A DNA stretch of 10,000 bases from Thiobacillus sp. Its GTDB lineage: Bacteria; Pseudomonadota; Gammaproteobacteria; Burkholderiales; Thiobacillaceae. Position 1 is the first letter of the stretch, and every line of letters begins with the position of its first letter. Location of the stretch: contig JAIWOL010000140.1 in the NCBI GenBank assembly GCA_020216925.1, positions 1 through 10,000 of the forward strand, read 5' to 3'. Made by a program: the position numbers and the translations under genes. This document shows positions 1 through 7,888 of this stretch, in pieces. The notes under the pieces are model-generated. The model was not told the origin of the DNA. It searched no databases and was given only the letters and a program-made list of their open reading frames with translations.

Positions 1-443
1 AGGTGCGGGTCGAGATCGGCAGCGAAGCGCACCTGCTCGGCAGCCTGCAAGAAATTCGCAGTGCGCTGGGCAATCTGGTCTCCAACGCCATTCGCTACAC
101 CCCGGAAGGCGGCAGCATCACCTTGCGCTGGAGCCTGCGCGAGGGCGAAGGCGTGTTCGAAGTGGCGGATACCGGCGAAGGCATCGCCGCCGAACATATC
201 CCGCGGCTGACCGAGCGCTTCTATCGCGTCGACCGCAGCCGTTCGCGTGAAACCGGCGGCACCGGCCTCGGTCTTGCCATCGTCAAGCACGTGCTGACCC
301 GCCACGGAGCACGACTCGATGTGCATTCCGTGCCTGGAAAGGGCAGTAGCTTTTACGCTATTTTTCCCGTCTCGCGCGTGCGTCTGCTCAACCCCGCTGC
401 CCCGGTCATTCCCTTTCCCGCGCGCGAACAGGCCGTGGGTTAG
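1..443 (+). CDS. phoR: Phosphate-regulon sensor histidine kinase PhoR, C-terminal part (5' end outside window)
   Basis: This is the ATP-binding (HATPase_c) half of a membrane sensor kinase; the membrane, PAS and phospho-acceptor His regions lie upstream of the window. In the 146 visible residues counted from base 3, the N box is LGNLVSNAIRYTPEGG (residues 22-37), the G1 box is DTGEGI (56-61), the F region is ERFYRVDRSRSRETGG (71-86) and the G2 box is GGTGLGLAIVKH (85-96). The run RFYRVDRSRSRETGGTGLGL is typical of PhoR, which phosphorylates PhoB when phosphate is scarce. The GTG at base 3 is internal, because the frame is open to base 1. A proline-rich tail of about 25 residues follows the catalytic domain. 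The TAG stop overlaps the stop of the converging HIT gene. Assignment to PhoR rather than another OmpR-class kinase rests on motif resemblance only, since phoB is not in the window. Confidence 0.85.
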   Translation, partial: VRVEIGSEAHLLGSLQEIRSALGNLVSNAIRYTPEGGSITLRWSLREGEGVFEVADTGEGIAAEHIPRLTERFYRVDRSRSRETGGTGLGLAIVKHVLTRHGARLDVHSVPGKGSSFYAIFPVSRVRLLNPAAPVIPFPAREQAVG

Positions 444-853
444 GACGCCATGGCCCGTTGCACCGCACGGGCCAGGCGGGCGTCGAAATCCGCTGCCACC
501 GCATGCGGCGTGTCGCGCAGCCGGACACCCCAGACCGGGTTGGGAAAATGCGGATCGTCGACAAAACGCGGGATCACATGCCAGTGCAGATGCGGCACCA
601 CGTTGCCGAGCGAGGCGAGGTTGATCTTGTCCGGCTGCATCAGCTCGCGCAGCGACTGCTCCACATTCATCACCACCATCATCAGGCGCAAGCGCTCCGC
701 CGGCAGCAGGTCGGTCATCTCCGCCACGTGGCGGTTGAGGATCACGCGACAGAAACCGGGGTAGTCCGGCGCATCGGTCACCCGCACGATGCGGCAGAAA
801 TCGTCCTGCCAGAGCAGGTCGCCGCCGGGGGTGTCGCACAGAGGGCAGGTCAT
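440..853 (-). CDS. HIT family protein (histidine-triad nucleotide hydrolase/transferase)
   Basis: A 137-residue soluble protein of the HIT superfamily, whose members cleave or transfer nucleoside monophosphates from substrates such as dinucleoside polyphosphates or aminoacyl-AMP. The catalytic triad motif HLHWHVIPR starts at residue 88, giving H88, H90 and H92, with H92 as the expected nucleophile. The N-terminus carries a CPLC pair (C3, C6) that could take part in zinc binding, as in some HIT proteins. The ATG is preceded by GGAAAG (bases 860-865) at a 6-base spacing, which supports this start. The TAA stop shares bases with the phoR stop on the other strand (440-443), so the two genes converge with no room for a terminator. 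The substrate cannot be told from sequence. The tail after the triad (WGVRLRDTPHAVAADF) is like that of short betaproteobacterial HIT proteins. Confidence 0.9.
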   Translation of the reverse strand: MTCPLCDTPGGDLLWQDDFCRIVRVTDAPDYPGFCRVILNRHVAEMTDLLPAERLRLMMVVMNVEQSLRELMQPDKINLASLGNVVPHLHWHVIPRFVDDPHFPNPVWGVRLRDTPHAVAADFDARLARAVQRAMAS

Positions 854-861
854 GATCGGCT

Positions 862-896
862 TTCCGAAACGAAACGCCCCGCATCTTGCGGGGCGT
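862..896 (-). terminator. Intrinsic terminator of the PEP-CTERM gene
   Basis: A perfect 10-bp inverted repeat, ACGCCCCGCA (874-883) and TGCGGGGCGT (887-896), has a 3-base loop. Read on the minus strand it is followed by the T-rich run TTCGTTTCGG. The hairpin begins about 20 bases after the stop of the PEP-CTERM gene, so it should end that transcript. It also lies only about 20 bases before the HIT start codon. The HIT promoter must therefore overlap the hairpin or lie inside the end of the PEP-CTERM gene, unless HIT relies on read-through. On the plus strand no T-run follows the stem. Confidence 0.7.
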
Positions 897-916
897 GGGC
901 GGCGTCTGGCAAGCGC

Positions 917-1942
917 TCAGGCGCGGCGGCGTACCCGCCAGCCAATCAGCCCCAGGCCTGCCAGCAGCATCAGCCATTCACCGGGTTCGGGAACGGCGGT
1001 GACAGTGTAGGCGGTGCCGGAAGCCGAGGAAAAGCTCGTGCCATGCGGCAGCACAACGCTGGTGAGGCGTGCGCTGTTGAAGAAGTCGAGGAGGGTGGGG
1101 CCGCTGCCATCCACGGCAGCTAACGCTCCAGGCGTTTCGCTGATTTCGAACGCAGCCAGTGCGCCGGTGTCGGCAATGCCGCTTTCAAACACACCGATGA
1201 GGTAAAACGCCTCGCCGTAGGTGAATGTGAACGAACCCGTGAGCGTTACGTTGACAGCCTGGTTGGCGCCTGGGGTGAGAACGAGGTCGGGAACATACTC
1301 GGCTTGATCCGGCGGGCCAGGGTCGGCTGGAATATCGACGTTCGTGTTGGACGATGCCGCAAACAATCCAGCAAGCTGGTCGGGATCGTTGTAGGGCGAG
1401 GCAACGATGTTGTAGACCGCGATCTCGGTAAGCTGATCGGAATCCAGGTCCCACGGTGACGTGTTCAGAAGGTTGGATGCCGGCGTGTCCGAGATGAGTT
1501 GCGTGGGATGAACGGGGCTCGCGAGCAGGCCGTAACCCGCTATGCCCAAATATGCGCCAGCGGTCACCACGCCGTTCAACTGTACCGAAAACTGCGCCGT
1601 GCCCGTTCCCGTGCCGCCGGTAATGGTGATCTGGTCATACCAGCCGGAAAAGTTGGCGACAGCGAACGCGCCGTTGTCGAAGCCGCTGGCCTGGGCGTGG
1701 ACATGATTGCTGCCGGGCGTGGTTTTGGCCTGAGCGCTGTAGGTGGAAAGCGCAATCGACGCCGTTTGGCCAGCGGTTCCTGTCACGCTCGTCGAGGGCA
1801 CAAACGAGGTTGCCGGGAAAAAATCGGAGTTGCTGATGTCGCCTGCAACCGAATGAACGCCGCTGAGAGGCAGAGCAACAACCGCCCAGACGGGAGGGCT
1901 GAGAAATAGCGCAGACGCGAAGGTCATCAAACGGACACGCAT
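917..1942 (-). CDS. PEP-CTERM sorting domain-containing secreted protein
   Basis: A 341-residue exported protein. The N-terminus is a signal peptide (MRVRLMTFASALFLSPPVWA, likely cut after residue 20). The C-terminus has the full exosortase sorting signal: VPEP at 317-320, a hydrophobic span LMLLAGLGLIGW (324-335) and a basic tail RVRRRA. By family knowledge such proteins are cleaved by exosortase/XrtA and tied to exopolysaccharide or the cell surface. The body is rich in Ser, Thr, Gly, Ala and Val, has no cysteine, and looks like a beta-sandwich of the kind common in PEP-CTERM proteins; no catalytic motif is visible. The ATG has a good GAGGT site 4 bases upstream. An intrinsic terminator follows. 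No exosortase or EPS gene is in the window, so this looks like one of the scattered singletons usual in PEP-CTERM genomes. Its specific function is unknown. Confidence 0.88.
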   Translation of the reverse strand: MRVRLMTFASALFLSPPVWAVVALPLSGVHSVAGDISNSDFFPATSFVPSTSVTGTAGQTASIALSTYSAQAKTTPGSNHVHAQASGFDNGAFAVANFSGWYDQITITGGTGTGTAQFSVQLNGVVTAGAYLGIAGYGLLASPVHPTQLISDTPASNLLNTSPWDLDSDQLTEIAVYNIVASPYNDPDQLAGLFAASSNTNVDIPADPGPPDQAEYVPDLVLTPGANQAVNVTLTGSFTFTYGEAFYLIGVFESGIADTGALAAFEISETPGALAAVDGSGPTLLDFFNSARLTSVVLPHGTSFSSASGTAYTVTAVPEPGEWLMLLAGLGLIGWRVRRRA

Positions 1943-2002
1943 GTTTACCTCAGTAGACCAGTAGTTGAAAAAAAGCGTTGTTTTCAGGTCTCCGCGAGCG
2001 CG

Positions 2003-2032
2003 AGATTAGCACGTCCGGTGTGGCGCGATCAA
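2003..2032 (-). promoter_or_regulatory. Possible promoter of the PEP-CTERM gene
   Basis: On the minus strand TTGATC (2027-2032) and TAATCT (2003-2008) are 18 bases apart, and the latter is preceded by TGC, which would make an extended -10. The first matches the sigma-70 -35 box at 4 of 6 positions and the second matches the -10 box at only 3 of 6. It would start RNA about 55 bases before the start codon. The case rests on position between the upstream gene's stop and this gene, and it is weak. Confidence 0.25.
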
Positions 2033-2046
2033 CGCCACGGCTGTTA

Positions 2047-5000
2047 TTACAGCAGCACCCGTTCGATCCCGCCGTTGCCGACGCGGGCGAGGTAATTCGC
2101 CATCCAGTTTTCGCCGAGCAGCTTCTTCGCCAGCTCGATCACGATGTAGTCGGGTTCGGTGCCGGTGTCGTCGCTGTAGCGGGCCAGGCCCTGCAGGCAC
2201 GAGGGACAGCTGGTGAGGAGCTTGACCGGCTTGCTGTCTGCGTTCAGCGCGGCGACGCCGGCGCGGATTTCCTCTTCCTTGCGATGCCGGATCTGGGTGG
2301 AGATGTCGGGGCGGCTGACCGCGAGCGTGCCGGATTCGCCGCAGCAGCGGTCGGAGAGTTTCACCACGCTGTTGTCCGGCGTGCCGCCGAGCAGGGTGTT
2401 GGCGACCTTCATCGGCGCGTGGGTCTTCATCGGCGTGTGGCAGGGATCGTGGTAAAGGTATCGTTCGCCCGGCACGTGATCGAGTTTCACGCCTTTTTCC
2501 ATCAGGTATTCGTGGATGTCGAGCAGGCGGCAGCCGGGAAATATCTTCTCGAATTCGTATTTCAGCAGCTGGTCCATGCAGGTGCCGCAGGAGACGATCA
2601 CGGTCTTGATGTCGAGGTAGTTGAGCGTGTTGGCGACGCGGTGGAACAGCACGCGGTTGGCGGCGGTGATGGCTTCGCCGCGGTCGGCCTGGCCGCCGGC
2701 GGTCTGCGGATAGCCGCAGCAGAGATAGCCGGGGGGCAGCACGGTCTGCGCGCCGAGCTCGAACAGCATGGCCTGGGTGGCGAGCCCCACCTGCGAGAAC
2801 AGCCGCTCCGAGCCGCAGCCGGGAAAGTAGAACACGGCGTCGGCGTCGTCCGACAGCTTCGAAGGATTGCGCAGCACCGGCACGATGGTCGGGTCTTCCA
2901 GCCCCAGCAGGGCGCGCGAGGTTTTCTTCGGCAGGCCGCCGGGCATGGGCTTGTTGACCAGATGAATCACCTGCGCGACGGGTTTGGGCTTGCCCAGCGT
3001 GGCGGGCGGATGTTTCACCTGATCCTGAATCAGGCCCAGGCGCTTGAAGGCGCGGTGGCCTGCGCGTTGCGCGGCGTAGCCCCATTCGATGAGGGGTTTT
3101 CTCAGGGCTTTGATGGATTTGGGGTCGGTGGCGTTCAGGAAGGCCATCGACGCCCAGGTGCCGGGATTGAATGTCTTCTTGCCCTGACGGCGCAGCATGT
3201 TGCGCATGGCGATGGACACATCGCCGAAGTCGATGTCGACCGGGCACGGATTCTTGCATTTGTGGCAGACGGTGCAGTGGTCGGCGACGTCGCCGAATTC
3301 GTCGAAGTGCTTGAGCGATACGCCGCGCCGCGTCTGTTCCTCGTACAGGAAAGCCTCGATCAAGAGCGAGGTGGCGAGGATCTTGTTGCGCGGGCTGTAC
3401 AGAAGATTGGCGCGCGGGATGTGGGTGTTGCACACCGGCTTGCATTTGCCGCAGCGCAGGCAGTCCTTGATCGAGTCGGCGATGGCCTTGGTTTCGGACG
3501 CTTCGAGGATGATCGATTCGGCTTCCAGGAGGCTGAACGACGGCGTATACGCGTTGCGCAAATCTGCGCCGCGCAGGAGTTTGCCCTTGTTGAAGCGGCC
3601 ATTGGGATCGACCTTCTTCTTGTAATCGGCAAAGTGCGCCAGCGTGGCGTCGTCGAGGAATTCCAGCTTGGTCAGCCCAATGCCGTGTTCGCCGGAGATC
3701 ACGCCACCGAGGTCTGTGGCAAGCTGCATGATGCGCGCCACCGCTGCGTTTGCGCTTTGCAGCATGGCGTAGTCGTCGGAGTTGACCGGAATGTTGGTGT
3801 GCACGTTGCCGTCGCCGGCGTGCATGTGCAGGGCAACGAAGACGCGACTCTTCAGCACGTCCCTGTGCAGGCGGTCGCAGGCGTCGAGGATGCGGGTGTA
3901 TTCGCGGCCGACGAAAATCTGTTGCAGCGGGCTGCGGAGCTCGCGTTTCCACGATGCGCGCATCCGTTTGTCGCGCAGTGCGGTAAAGACCGTGCCGCAT
4001 TCGTGCGATGCGTCGAGATCAGCCAGATAAGCCGCCCAGCGGCCGCGCACCTCGGCCACGAGTTTGACTGCCTGCGCCTGCTTTTCGGCGACCTTGTCCG
4101 GGTCGGCGACGGTGTCGTCGTCTTCCAGCAGAGGCAAGGGCGCGGCAAAGAATTCGGCGAGCGCGTCGGCGAGCGCGAGCTTGTTGGCCAGCGACAGTTC
4201 GATGTTGATGTGTTCGACGCCGTCGGTGTAATCACCCAGGCGCGGCAACGGAATCACCACGTCCTCGTTGATCTTGAAAGCGTTGGTGTGCGCGGCGATG
4301 GCGGCGGTGCGGGCGCGGTCGAGCCAGAATTTCCTGCGCGTTTCGGGGTTCACCGCGATGAAGCCTTCGCCGCCGCGCAGATTGGCGAGCTGCACGATGC
4401 GCGAGGCGGCCTCGCCCACGGCGACGTCGTTGTCCGACGCCACGTCGATCAGCAGCACCATGTTCGGCCGGGCGTTTTTCGGCGATTTGGTCGCGTAGCC
4501 GACCGCCTTCACGTAGCGCGCGTCGAGGTGTTCCAGGCCGGCGAGCAGCACGTCGGGATGCGCGTCGCAGTAATCCTTGATCTCCACGATCGCCGGCGTG
4601 GCTTCCGTCGCCGAGCCGAAGAATTCCAGGCACACCGTGCGGCCATGCGCGGGCAGACGGTGCAGGATGAAACGCGCCGAGGTGATGAGGCCGTCGCAGC
4701 CTTCCTTCTGGATGCCGGGCAGGCCGGCAAGGAACTTGTCGGTGACGTCCTTGCCGAGACCGGTCTTGCGGAAGCGGCTGCCGGGGATGGTGAGAATGTC
4801 GGGGCTGCCTTTGGGCGTTTTGCCGTCGGGGCCGAAACGACGGATTTCGAACGTGGCCGAGGGGGCATCGTGAATCTTGCCGAGATTGTGGTCGAGGCGG
4901 CTCACCTCGATCCAGTCGGCGTCCGGCGTGACCATCTTCCACGACACCAGATTGTCGAGCGCAGTGCCCCACAGCACGGCTTTTTTGCCGCCGGCGTTCA

Positions 5001-5829
5001 TCGACACGTTGCCGCCGATGGTCGAGGCATCGGCTGAAGTCGGGTCCACCGCGAACACCAGACCGGCGGCGTCGGCGGCTTCCATCACCCGTTTGGTGAC
5101 GACGCCCGCGCCGCAGTGGATGGTGGGAACCTCGAACTCGCAGCCGGGCAGATGCAGGTACTCCACCGCGCTCATCGTTTCGAGTTTTTCGGTATTGATC
5201 ACCGCGGACTTGTCGGTGAGCGGCACCGCGCCGCCGGTGTAGCCGGTGCCGCCGCCGCGCGGAATGATGGTGAGCCCCAGCTCGATCAATCCGGCGACGA
5301 GCGCGGCCATCTCGGCCTCGCTGTCCGGCGTCAGCACCACGAAGGGGTATTCCACCCGCCAGTCGGTCGCATCGGTGACGTGCGAGACACGTGCCAGGCC
5401 GTCGAAGGCGATGTTGTCGCGGCGGGTCACGCCGGCCAGCCGGCGCAGGATGCGCGCGCGCAGGCTTTCGGTGTCGGCGAACCAGGACTCGAACTCGCGC
5501 ACGGCCAGCTCCGCGGCCTGCAGCAGTTGCCCGACCAGTTCGTTGCCCTGCCGGCGCAGTTCGATCTCGTGCAGCCGGTGGCGCAGCGCCTCGACCAGCA
5601 GCGCGCGCCGCTTGGGGTTGGCCAGCAAATCGTCTTCCAGATAGGGGTTGCGCCGCACCACCCAGATGTCGCCCAGCACCTCGAACAGCATGCGCGCGGA
5701 ACGGCCGGTCTTGCGTTCGCCGCGCAGCGTGTCGAGCACGTCCCAGGCGTCAGTGCCCAGAAGGCGGATGACGATCTCGCGGTCGGAAAACGAAGTGTAG
5801 TTGTAGGGGATTTCGCGGAGGCGGGGCAT
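2047..5829 (-). CDS. DUF3683-type FAD-linked oxidoreductase with 4Fe-4S and CCG domains (GlcD/GlcF- or D-lactate dehydrogenase-like fusion)
   Basis: A 1260-residue single-chain flavo-iron-sulfur oxidoreductase, probably oxidising a 2-hydroxy acid (lactate, glycolate or 2-hydroxyglutarate type) and passing electrons to the respiratory chain. The domain order is: a DUF3683-like N-terminus (about 1-130, starting [19 protein letters not shown]); a FAD-binding PCMH module with [15 protein letters not shown] (188-202) and [20 protein letters not shown] (262-281); and a FAD-oxidase C-terminal domain with [10 protein letters not shown] (668-677) and SGEHGIG (712-718). Two 4Fe-4S motifs follow, C790/C793/C796/C800 and C852/C855/C858/C862-Pro, then two cysteine-rich CCG modules with CCG at 1037-1039 and 1162-1164. 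All expected cysteines are present, so it looks functional. No transmembrane span is evident. The start is uncertain: ATG at 5829 fits the family beginning, but an in-frame ATG at 5856 also exists and neither has a clear Shine-Dalgarno site. E. coli YdiJ and Dld-type enzymes are relatives; the substrate is inference. Confidence 0.9.
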   Translation of the reverse strand: MPRLREIPYNYTSFSDREIVIRLLGTDAWDVLDTLRGERKTGRSARMLFEVLGDIWVVRRNPYLEDDLLANPKRRALLVEALRHRLHEIELRRQGNELVGQLLQAAELAVREFESWFADTESLRARILRRLAGVTRRDNIAFDGLARVSHVTDATDWRVEYPFVVLTPDSEAEMAALVAGLIELGLTIIPRGGGTGYTGGAVPLTDKSAVINTEKLETMSAVEYLHLPGCEFEVPTIHCGAGVVTKRVMEAADAAGLVFAVDPTSADASTIGGNVSMNAGGKKAVLWGTALDNLVSWKMVTPDADWIEVSRLDHNLGKIHDAPSATFEIRRFGPDGKTPKGSPDILTIPGSRFRKTGLGKDVTDKFLAGLPGIQKEGCDGLITSARFILHRLPAHGRTVCLEFFGSATEATPAIVEIKDYCDAHPDVLLAGLEHLDARYVKAVGYATKSPKNARPNMVLLIDVASDNDVAVGEAASRIVQLANLRGGEGFIAVNPETRRKFWLDRARTAAIAAHTNAFKINEDVVIPLPRLGDYTDGVEHINIELSLANKLALADALAEFFAAPLPLLEDDDTVADPDKVAEKQAQAVKLVAEVRGRWAAYLADLDASHECGTVFTALRDKRMRASWKRELRSPLQQIFVGREYTRILDACDRLHRDVLKSRVFVALHMHAGDGNVHTNIPVNSDDYAMLQSANAAVARIMQLATDLGGVISGEHGIGLTKLEFLDDATLAHFADYKKKVDPNGRFNKGKLLRGADLRNAYTPSFSLLEAESIILEASETKAIADSIKDCLRCGKCKPVCNTHIPRANLLYSPRNKILATSLLIEAFLYEEQTRRGVSLKHFDEFGDVADHCTVCHKCKNPCPVDIDFGDVSIAMRNMLRRQGKKTFNPGTWASMAFLNATDPKSIKALRKPLIEWGYAAQRAGHRAFKRLGLIQDQVKHPPATLGKPKPVAQVIHLVNKPMPGGLPKKTSRALLGLEDPTIVPVLRNPSKLSDDADAVFYFPGCGSERLFSQVGLATQAMLFELGAQTVLPPGYLCCGYPQTAGGQADRGEAITAANRVLFHRVANTLNYLDIKTVIVSCGTCMDQLLKYEFEKIFPGCRLLDIHEYLMEKGVKLDHVPGERYLYHDPCHTPMKTHAPMKVANTLLGGTPDNSVVKLSDRCCGESGTLAVSRPDISTQIRHRKEEEIRAGVAALNADSKPVKLLTSCPSCLQGLARYSDDTGTEPDYIVIELAKKLLGENWMANYLARVGNGGIERVLL

Positions 5830-5866
5830 GACGGGACGGTGCTGCAAAAGCCGCATTTTACGGGAT

Positions 5867-5894
5867 ATTGTGAGCCGGGTCGCTGCGACTACAA
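5867..5894 (-). promoter_or_regulatory. Candidate promoter of the DUF3683 oxidoreductase gene
   Basis: On the minus strand TTGTAG (5889-5894) and CACAAT (5867-5872) are 16 bases apart, matching sigma-70 boxes at 3 and 4 of 6 positions. RNA would begin near 5860, leaving a leader of about 30 bases before the ATG at 5829 but almost none before the ATG at 5856. This favours the shorter protein. The boxes lie almost exactly on top of those of the divergent promoter on the other strand. Confidence 0.35.
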
Positions 5895-5895
5895 T
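5868..5895 (+). promoter_or_regulatory. Candidate promoter of the lipid operon
   Basis: TTGTGA (5868-5873) and TACAAT (5890-5895) are 16 bases apart. The -10 box matches sigma-70 consensus at 5 of 6 positions and the -35 at 4 of 6. Transcription would start near 5902, giving a leader of about 30 bases before the ATG at 5932. The spacer holds the inverted repeat GTCG-CTG-CGAC (5879-5889), which could be a regulator site or chance. Confidence 0.5.
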
Positions 5896-5931
5896 CGCGC
5901 CAAAGCGTTCCCTGGACGAAACCCGACCGCC

Positions 5932-6543
5932 ATGCCTTCTGTTTACGATCTGAAGCCGCGCTTTCAGGCGCTGCTCCGCCCCGGCGTTGCCAGGCTCGCC
6001 GCCGCCGGCGTCACCGCCAACCAGGTCACGCTGGCTGCTGTCGCGCTGTCGGTCATCGGGGGCGGACTCATTGCCTGGCGGCCATTCGAAACCTGGCCGC
6101 TCCTGCTGCTGCCGCTCATCCTCTTCGTGCGCATGGGGCTCAACGCCGTCGACGGCATGCTGGCGCGCGAATTCGGCCAGCAGTCGAGACTCGGTGCGAT
6201 CCTCAACGAACTCGGCGACGTGGTGTCGGATGCTGCGCTCTACCTGCCGCTGGCCTGGGTGCCCTTTGTCTGGGTGCCGCTGGTCGAAGGCGTGGTCGTG
6301 CTTGCCGTGATTGCCGAAATGACCGGGGTGGTCGCCGTGCAGATCGGCGCGAAGCGCCAGTACCAGGGCCCCATGGGCAAAAGCGACCGCGCCCTCTGGT
6401 TCGGCGCGCTGGGTCTGGTCATTGGTCTGGGGGTGCCGCCCGGCGACTGGATCAACGTGTTGCTCGGCGTCATGCTGGCGCTGCTCGTGCTGACCATTTT
6501 CAACCGCGCCCGCGCCGCGCTGAGAGAAGGCTATGCCGCTTAA
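5932..6543 (+). CDS. CDP-alcohol phosphatidyltransferase family protein, YnbA-like
   Basis: A 203-residue integral membrane enzyme of the family that transfers a phosphatidyl group from CDP-diacylglycerol to an alcohol, with release of CMP. The signature spans residues 71-100: N71-x2-D74-G75-x2-A78-R79, then G88-x3-N92-x3-D96. In the family rule (D-x2-D-G-x2-A-R ... G-x3-D-x3-D) the first and third Asp are Asn here. From memory E. coli YnbA has the same replacements (LNALDGMLAR, GAILNETGD), so this is probably a subfamily trait and not decay. Several hydrophobic spans (about 33-49, 55-70, 101-137, 155-168, 175-190) fit a polytopic protein. The ATG follows a likely promoter but has only a weak ribosome site. 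The gene overlaps the next one by 11 bases, which suggests coupled translation. The alcohol acceptor is unknown; phosphatidylglycerophosphate or phosphatidylserine synthase activity is less likely given the altered motif. Confidence 0.88.
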   Translation: MPSVYDLKPRFQALLRPGVARLAAAGVTANQVTLAAVALSVIGGGLIAWRPFETWPLLLLPLILFVRMGLNAVDGMLAREFGQQSRLGAILNELGDVVSDAALYLPLAWVPFVWVPLVEGVVVLAVIAEMTGVVAVQIGAKRQYQGPMGKSDRALWFGALGLVIGLGVPPGDWINVLLGVMLALLVLTIFNRARAALREGYAA

Positions 6544-7459
6544 CCTGCAATACGCCCTTTGCGGCATCCTCGCGCTGCTGGTGCTGGGCACCGTCTTCAC
6601 TGCCCTGAAGAAATGGCTGCAACCCGGCCCCGGCGACCGCGAACTGTGGCTGCGCATGCGCTCGTGGTGGATCATGGCCGGCCTGTTCATGCTGGCCATC
6701 GCGGTCGACCGCACGCTCTCCATCGTTTTCTTTGCCCTGGTGAGCTTCCTTGCGCTGAAGGAATACTTCAGCATCATCCCCACGCGGCGGGCCGACCGCC
6801 GCGTGCTGTTCTGGGCCTACGCTGCCATCCCCGTGCAGTATTTCTGGATCTACGACGCATGGTTCGGGATGTTCATCATCTTCATCCCGGTGTATCTCTT
6901 TCTGTTCATCCCGCTGAAGATGGTCATCGTCGGCGAGACACAGGGATTTCTGCGCGCCGCCGGCACCCTGCACTGGGGCCTCATGACCACCGTGTTCTCG
7001 CTCTCCCACGCCGCCTTCCTGCTGGCGCTGCCGGACAGCGGCAATCCCGCTGCGGGCAGCGCCGGGTTGCTGCTGTTCCTGATTTTTCTCACCCAGTTCA
7101 ACGATGTCATGCAGTTCGTCTGGGGCAAACTCGCCGGCCGGCGCCGCGTCATCCCCAAGGTCAGCCCGGGCAAGACCGTCGCCGGCTTTGTCGGCGGGGT
7201 GGCCACCACCACCCTCGTCGCCTGGCTCGCCGCGCCCTGGCTCACGCCGCTGGCCGGCTGGCAGCCCATCGCCGCCGGCCTCATCATCGGCATCGGCGGC
7301 TTCGTCGGCGACGTGACGGTTTCCGCCTTGAAGCGCGACCTGGGCATCAAGGACAGCGGTTCACTGATTCCCGGCCACGGCGGGATCCTGGATCGGGTGG
7401 ATAGCCTGACATACACCGCGCCGCTGTTTTTTCATTTTGTGTATTACCTGCATTACTGA
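6533..7459 (+). CDS. Phosphatidate cytidylyltransferase (CDP-diacylglycerol synthase), CdsA/YnbB-like
   Basis: A 308-residue polytopic inner-membrane protein expected to convert phosphatidate and CTP to CDP-diacylglycerol and pyrophosphate. The CDS-family signature is intact at residues 264-290: S264-A-L-K-R, then K273-D274, then [11 protein letters not shown] (280-290), with the Mg-binding aspartates. A second conserved stretch, [12 protein letters not shown] (188-199), followed by [11 protein letters not shown] (208-218), has the QFND form I associate with YnbB in place of the more usual DSGAY of CdsA. About seven to eight hydrophobic segments are seen. The ATG lies 11 bases inside the end of the YnbA-like gene behind the purine-rich run GAGAGAAGG. 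Its product would be the substrate of the upstream enzyme. E. coli YnbB is known as a CdsA paralogue, so this may be a second, specialised enzyme and not the housekeeping one. Confidence 0.9.
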   Translation: MPLNLQYALCGILALLVLGTVFTALKKWLQPGPGDRELWLRMRSWWIMAGLFMLAIAVDRTLSIVFFALVSFLALKEYFSIIPTRRADRRVLFWAYAAIPVQYFWIYDAWFGMFIIFIPVYLFLFIPLKMVIVGETQGFLRAAGTLHWGLMTTVFSLSHAAFLLALPDSGNPAAGSAGLLLFLIFLTQFNDVMQFVWGKLAGRRRVIPKVSPGKTVAGFVGGVATTTLVAWLAAPWLTPLAGWQPIAAGLIIGIGGFVGDVTVSALKRDLGIKDSGSLIPGHGGILDRVDSLTYTAPLFFHFVYYLHY

Positions 7460-7483
7460 TCAATCACTCGTCGAGCGAACGTC

Positions 7484-7882
7484 ATGGCAACACTAGGCAT
7501 CAAGGATGCTTTCTCGCGTTACGATGCGAATCTTCGCAATGTTCAATGGTCAGTTTCGGCTTGGACGGCGGACGGCTCGCTGGTAGTGAGTCTTTGGGAT
7601 CACCATACACGTAAAGGTTTGGCAGGGACGCTGGAGTTCGCGGATTCTGCCAATCGCTGGCAAGGACCGGGAAACAAGGAGTTTCGAGAAAATGTTGCAA
7701 AGGTTTATGAATCTGGTGCCCCGGTTCATCTGGTGATCGCGCGGACAGAAGAAGTGGCGCGTGTTGAAGCCGGAGAGGACGCAAGCAAAATAAAGAAGGT
7801 CTTCACAATTCGCCAGGATCTGGTTGGCAAGGTCATTGAGTGGGATGGCTCAAACTACGCGTTTCGCTTCACTAAGGCCTAG
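7484..7882 (+). CDS. Hypothetical protein of low GC inside the lipid operon
   Basis: I do not recognise this 132-residue protein. It has no signal peptide or membrane span and no cysteine; it starts MATLGIKDAFSRYDANLRN and contains VVSLWDHHTRKG, WQGPGNKEFRENV and, near the end, IRQDLVGKVIEWDG. The pattern looks like a small alpha/beta cytoplasmic protein. Base use differs from its neighbours: I count 189 G or C in bases 7501-7860 (52%), against 48 of 60 (80%) in both 7201-7260 and 8161-8220. Codons ending in A or T are common. The ATG has no clear Shine-Dalgarno site and lies 24 bases after the upstream stop. The TAG stop is in the same frame as the next gene, two sense codons before its start. 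Long open frame and sensible composition argue for a real gene. Recent acquisition is my inference. Confidence 0.72.
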   Translation: MATLGIKDAFSRYDANLRNVQWSVSAWTADGSLVVSLWDHHTRKGLAGTLEFADSANRWQGPGNKEFRENVAKVYESGAPVHLVIARTEEVARVEAGEDASKIKKVFTIRQDLVGKVIEWDGSNYAFRFTKA

Positions 7883-7888
7883 ATCGTT

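Noticed and set aside
2020..2038. Inverted repeat GTGGCG/CGCCAC with a 7-base loop after the DUF3683 stop
   Set aside because: The stem is only 6 bp and no T-run follows on the minus strand, so I do not call it a terminator; it also overlaps a possible -35 box.
1978..5037. A 1019-codon open frame on the plus strand opposite the DUF3683 gene
   Set aside because: Its translation is low-complexity (many Val, Gly, Ala, His, Asp, Arg) with no recognisable domain. It is the usual antisense shadow of a GC-rich gene whose opposite strand has clear catalytic motifs.
5116..5931. In-frame extension of the YnbA-like gene upstream of 5932
   Set aside because: It lies antisense to the FAD domain of the oxidoreductase and has no resemblance to the transferase family, whose normal length of about 200 residues is reached from ATG 5932.
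5830..6783. Upstream extension of the DUF3683 frame on the minus strand to base 6783
   Set aside because: The extra 318 codons lie antisense to the YnbA- and YnbB-like genes and read as polar low-complexity sequence; the family beginning [13 protein letters not shown] sits right after the ATG at 5829.
6534..7404. Other long frames over the YnbB-like gene on both strands
   Set aside because: They are shadows: the translations are rich in Arg, His and Pro, while the frame from 6533 has an intact CDS-family signature.
7425..7465. T-rich stretch at the end of the ynbB-like gene as a terminator or promoter
   Set aside because: No stem precedes the T-run, it codes for the normal family end ([10 protein letters not shown]), and the best box pair (TTGTGT and TCAATC) is too weak.
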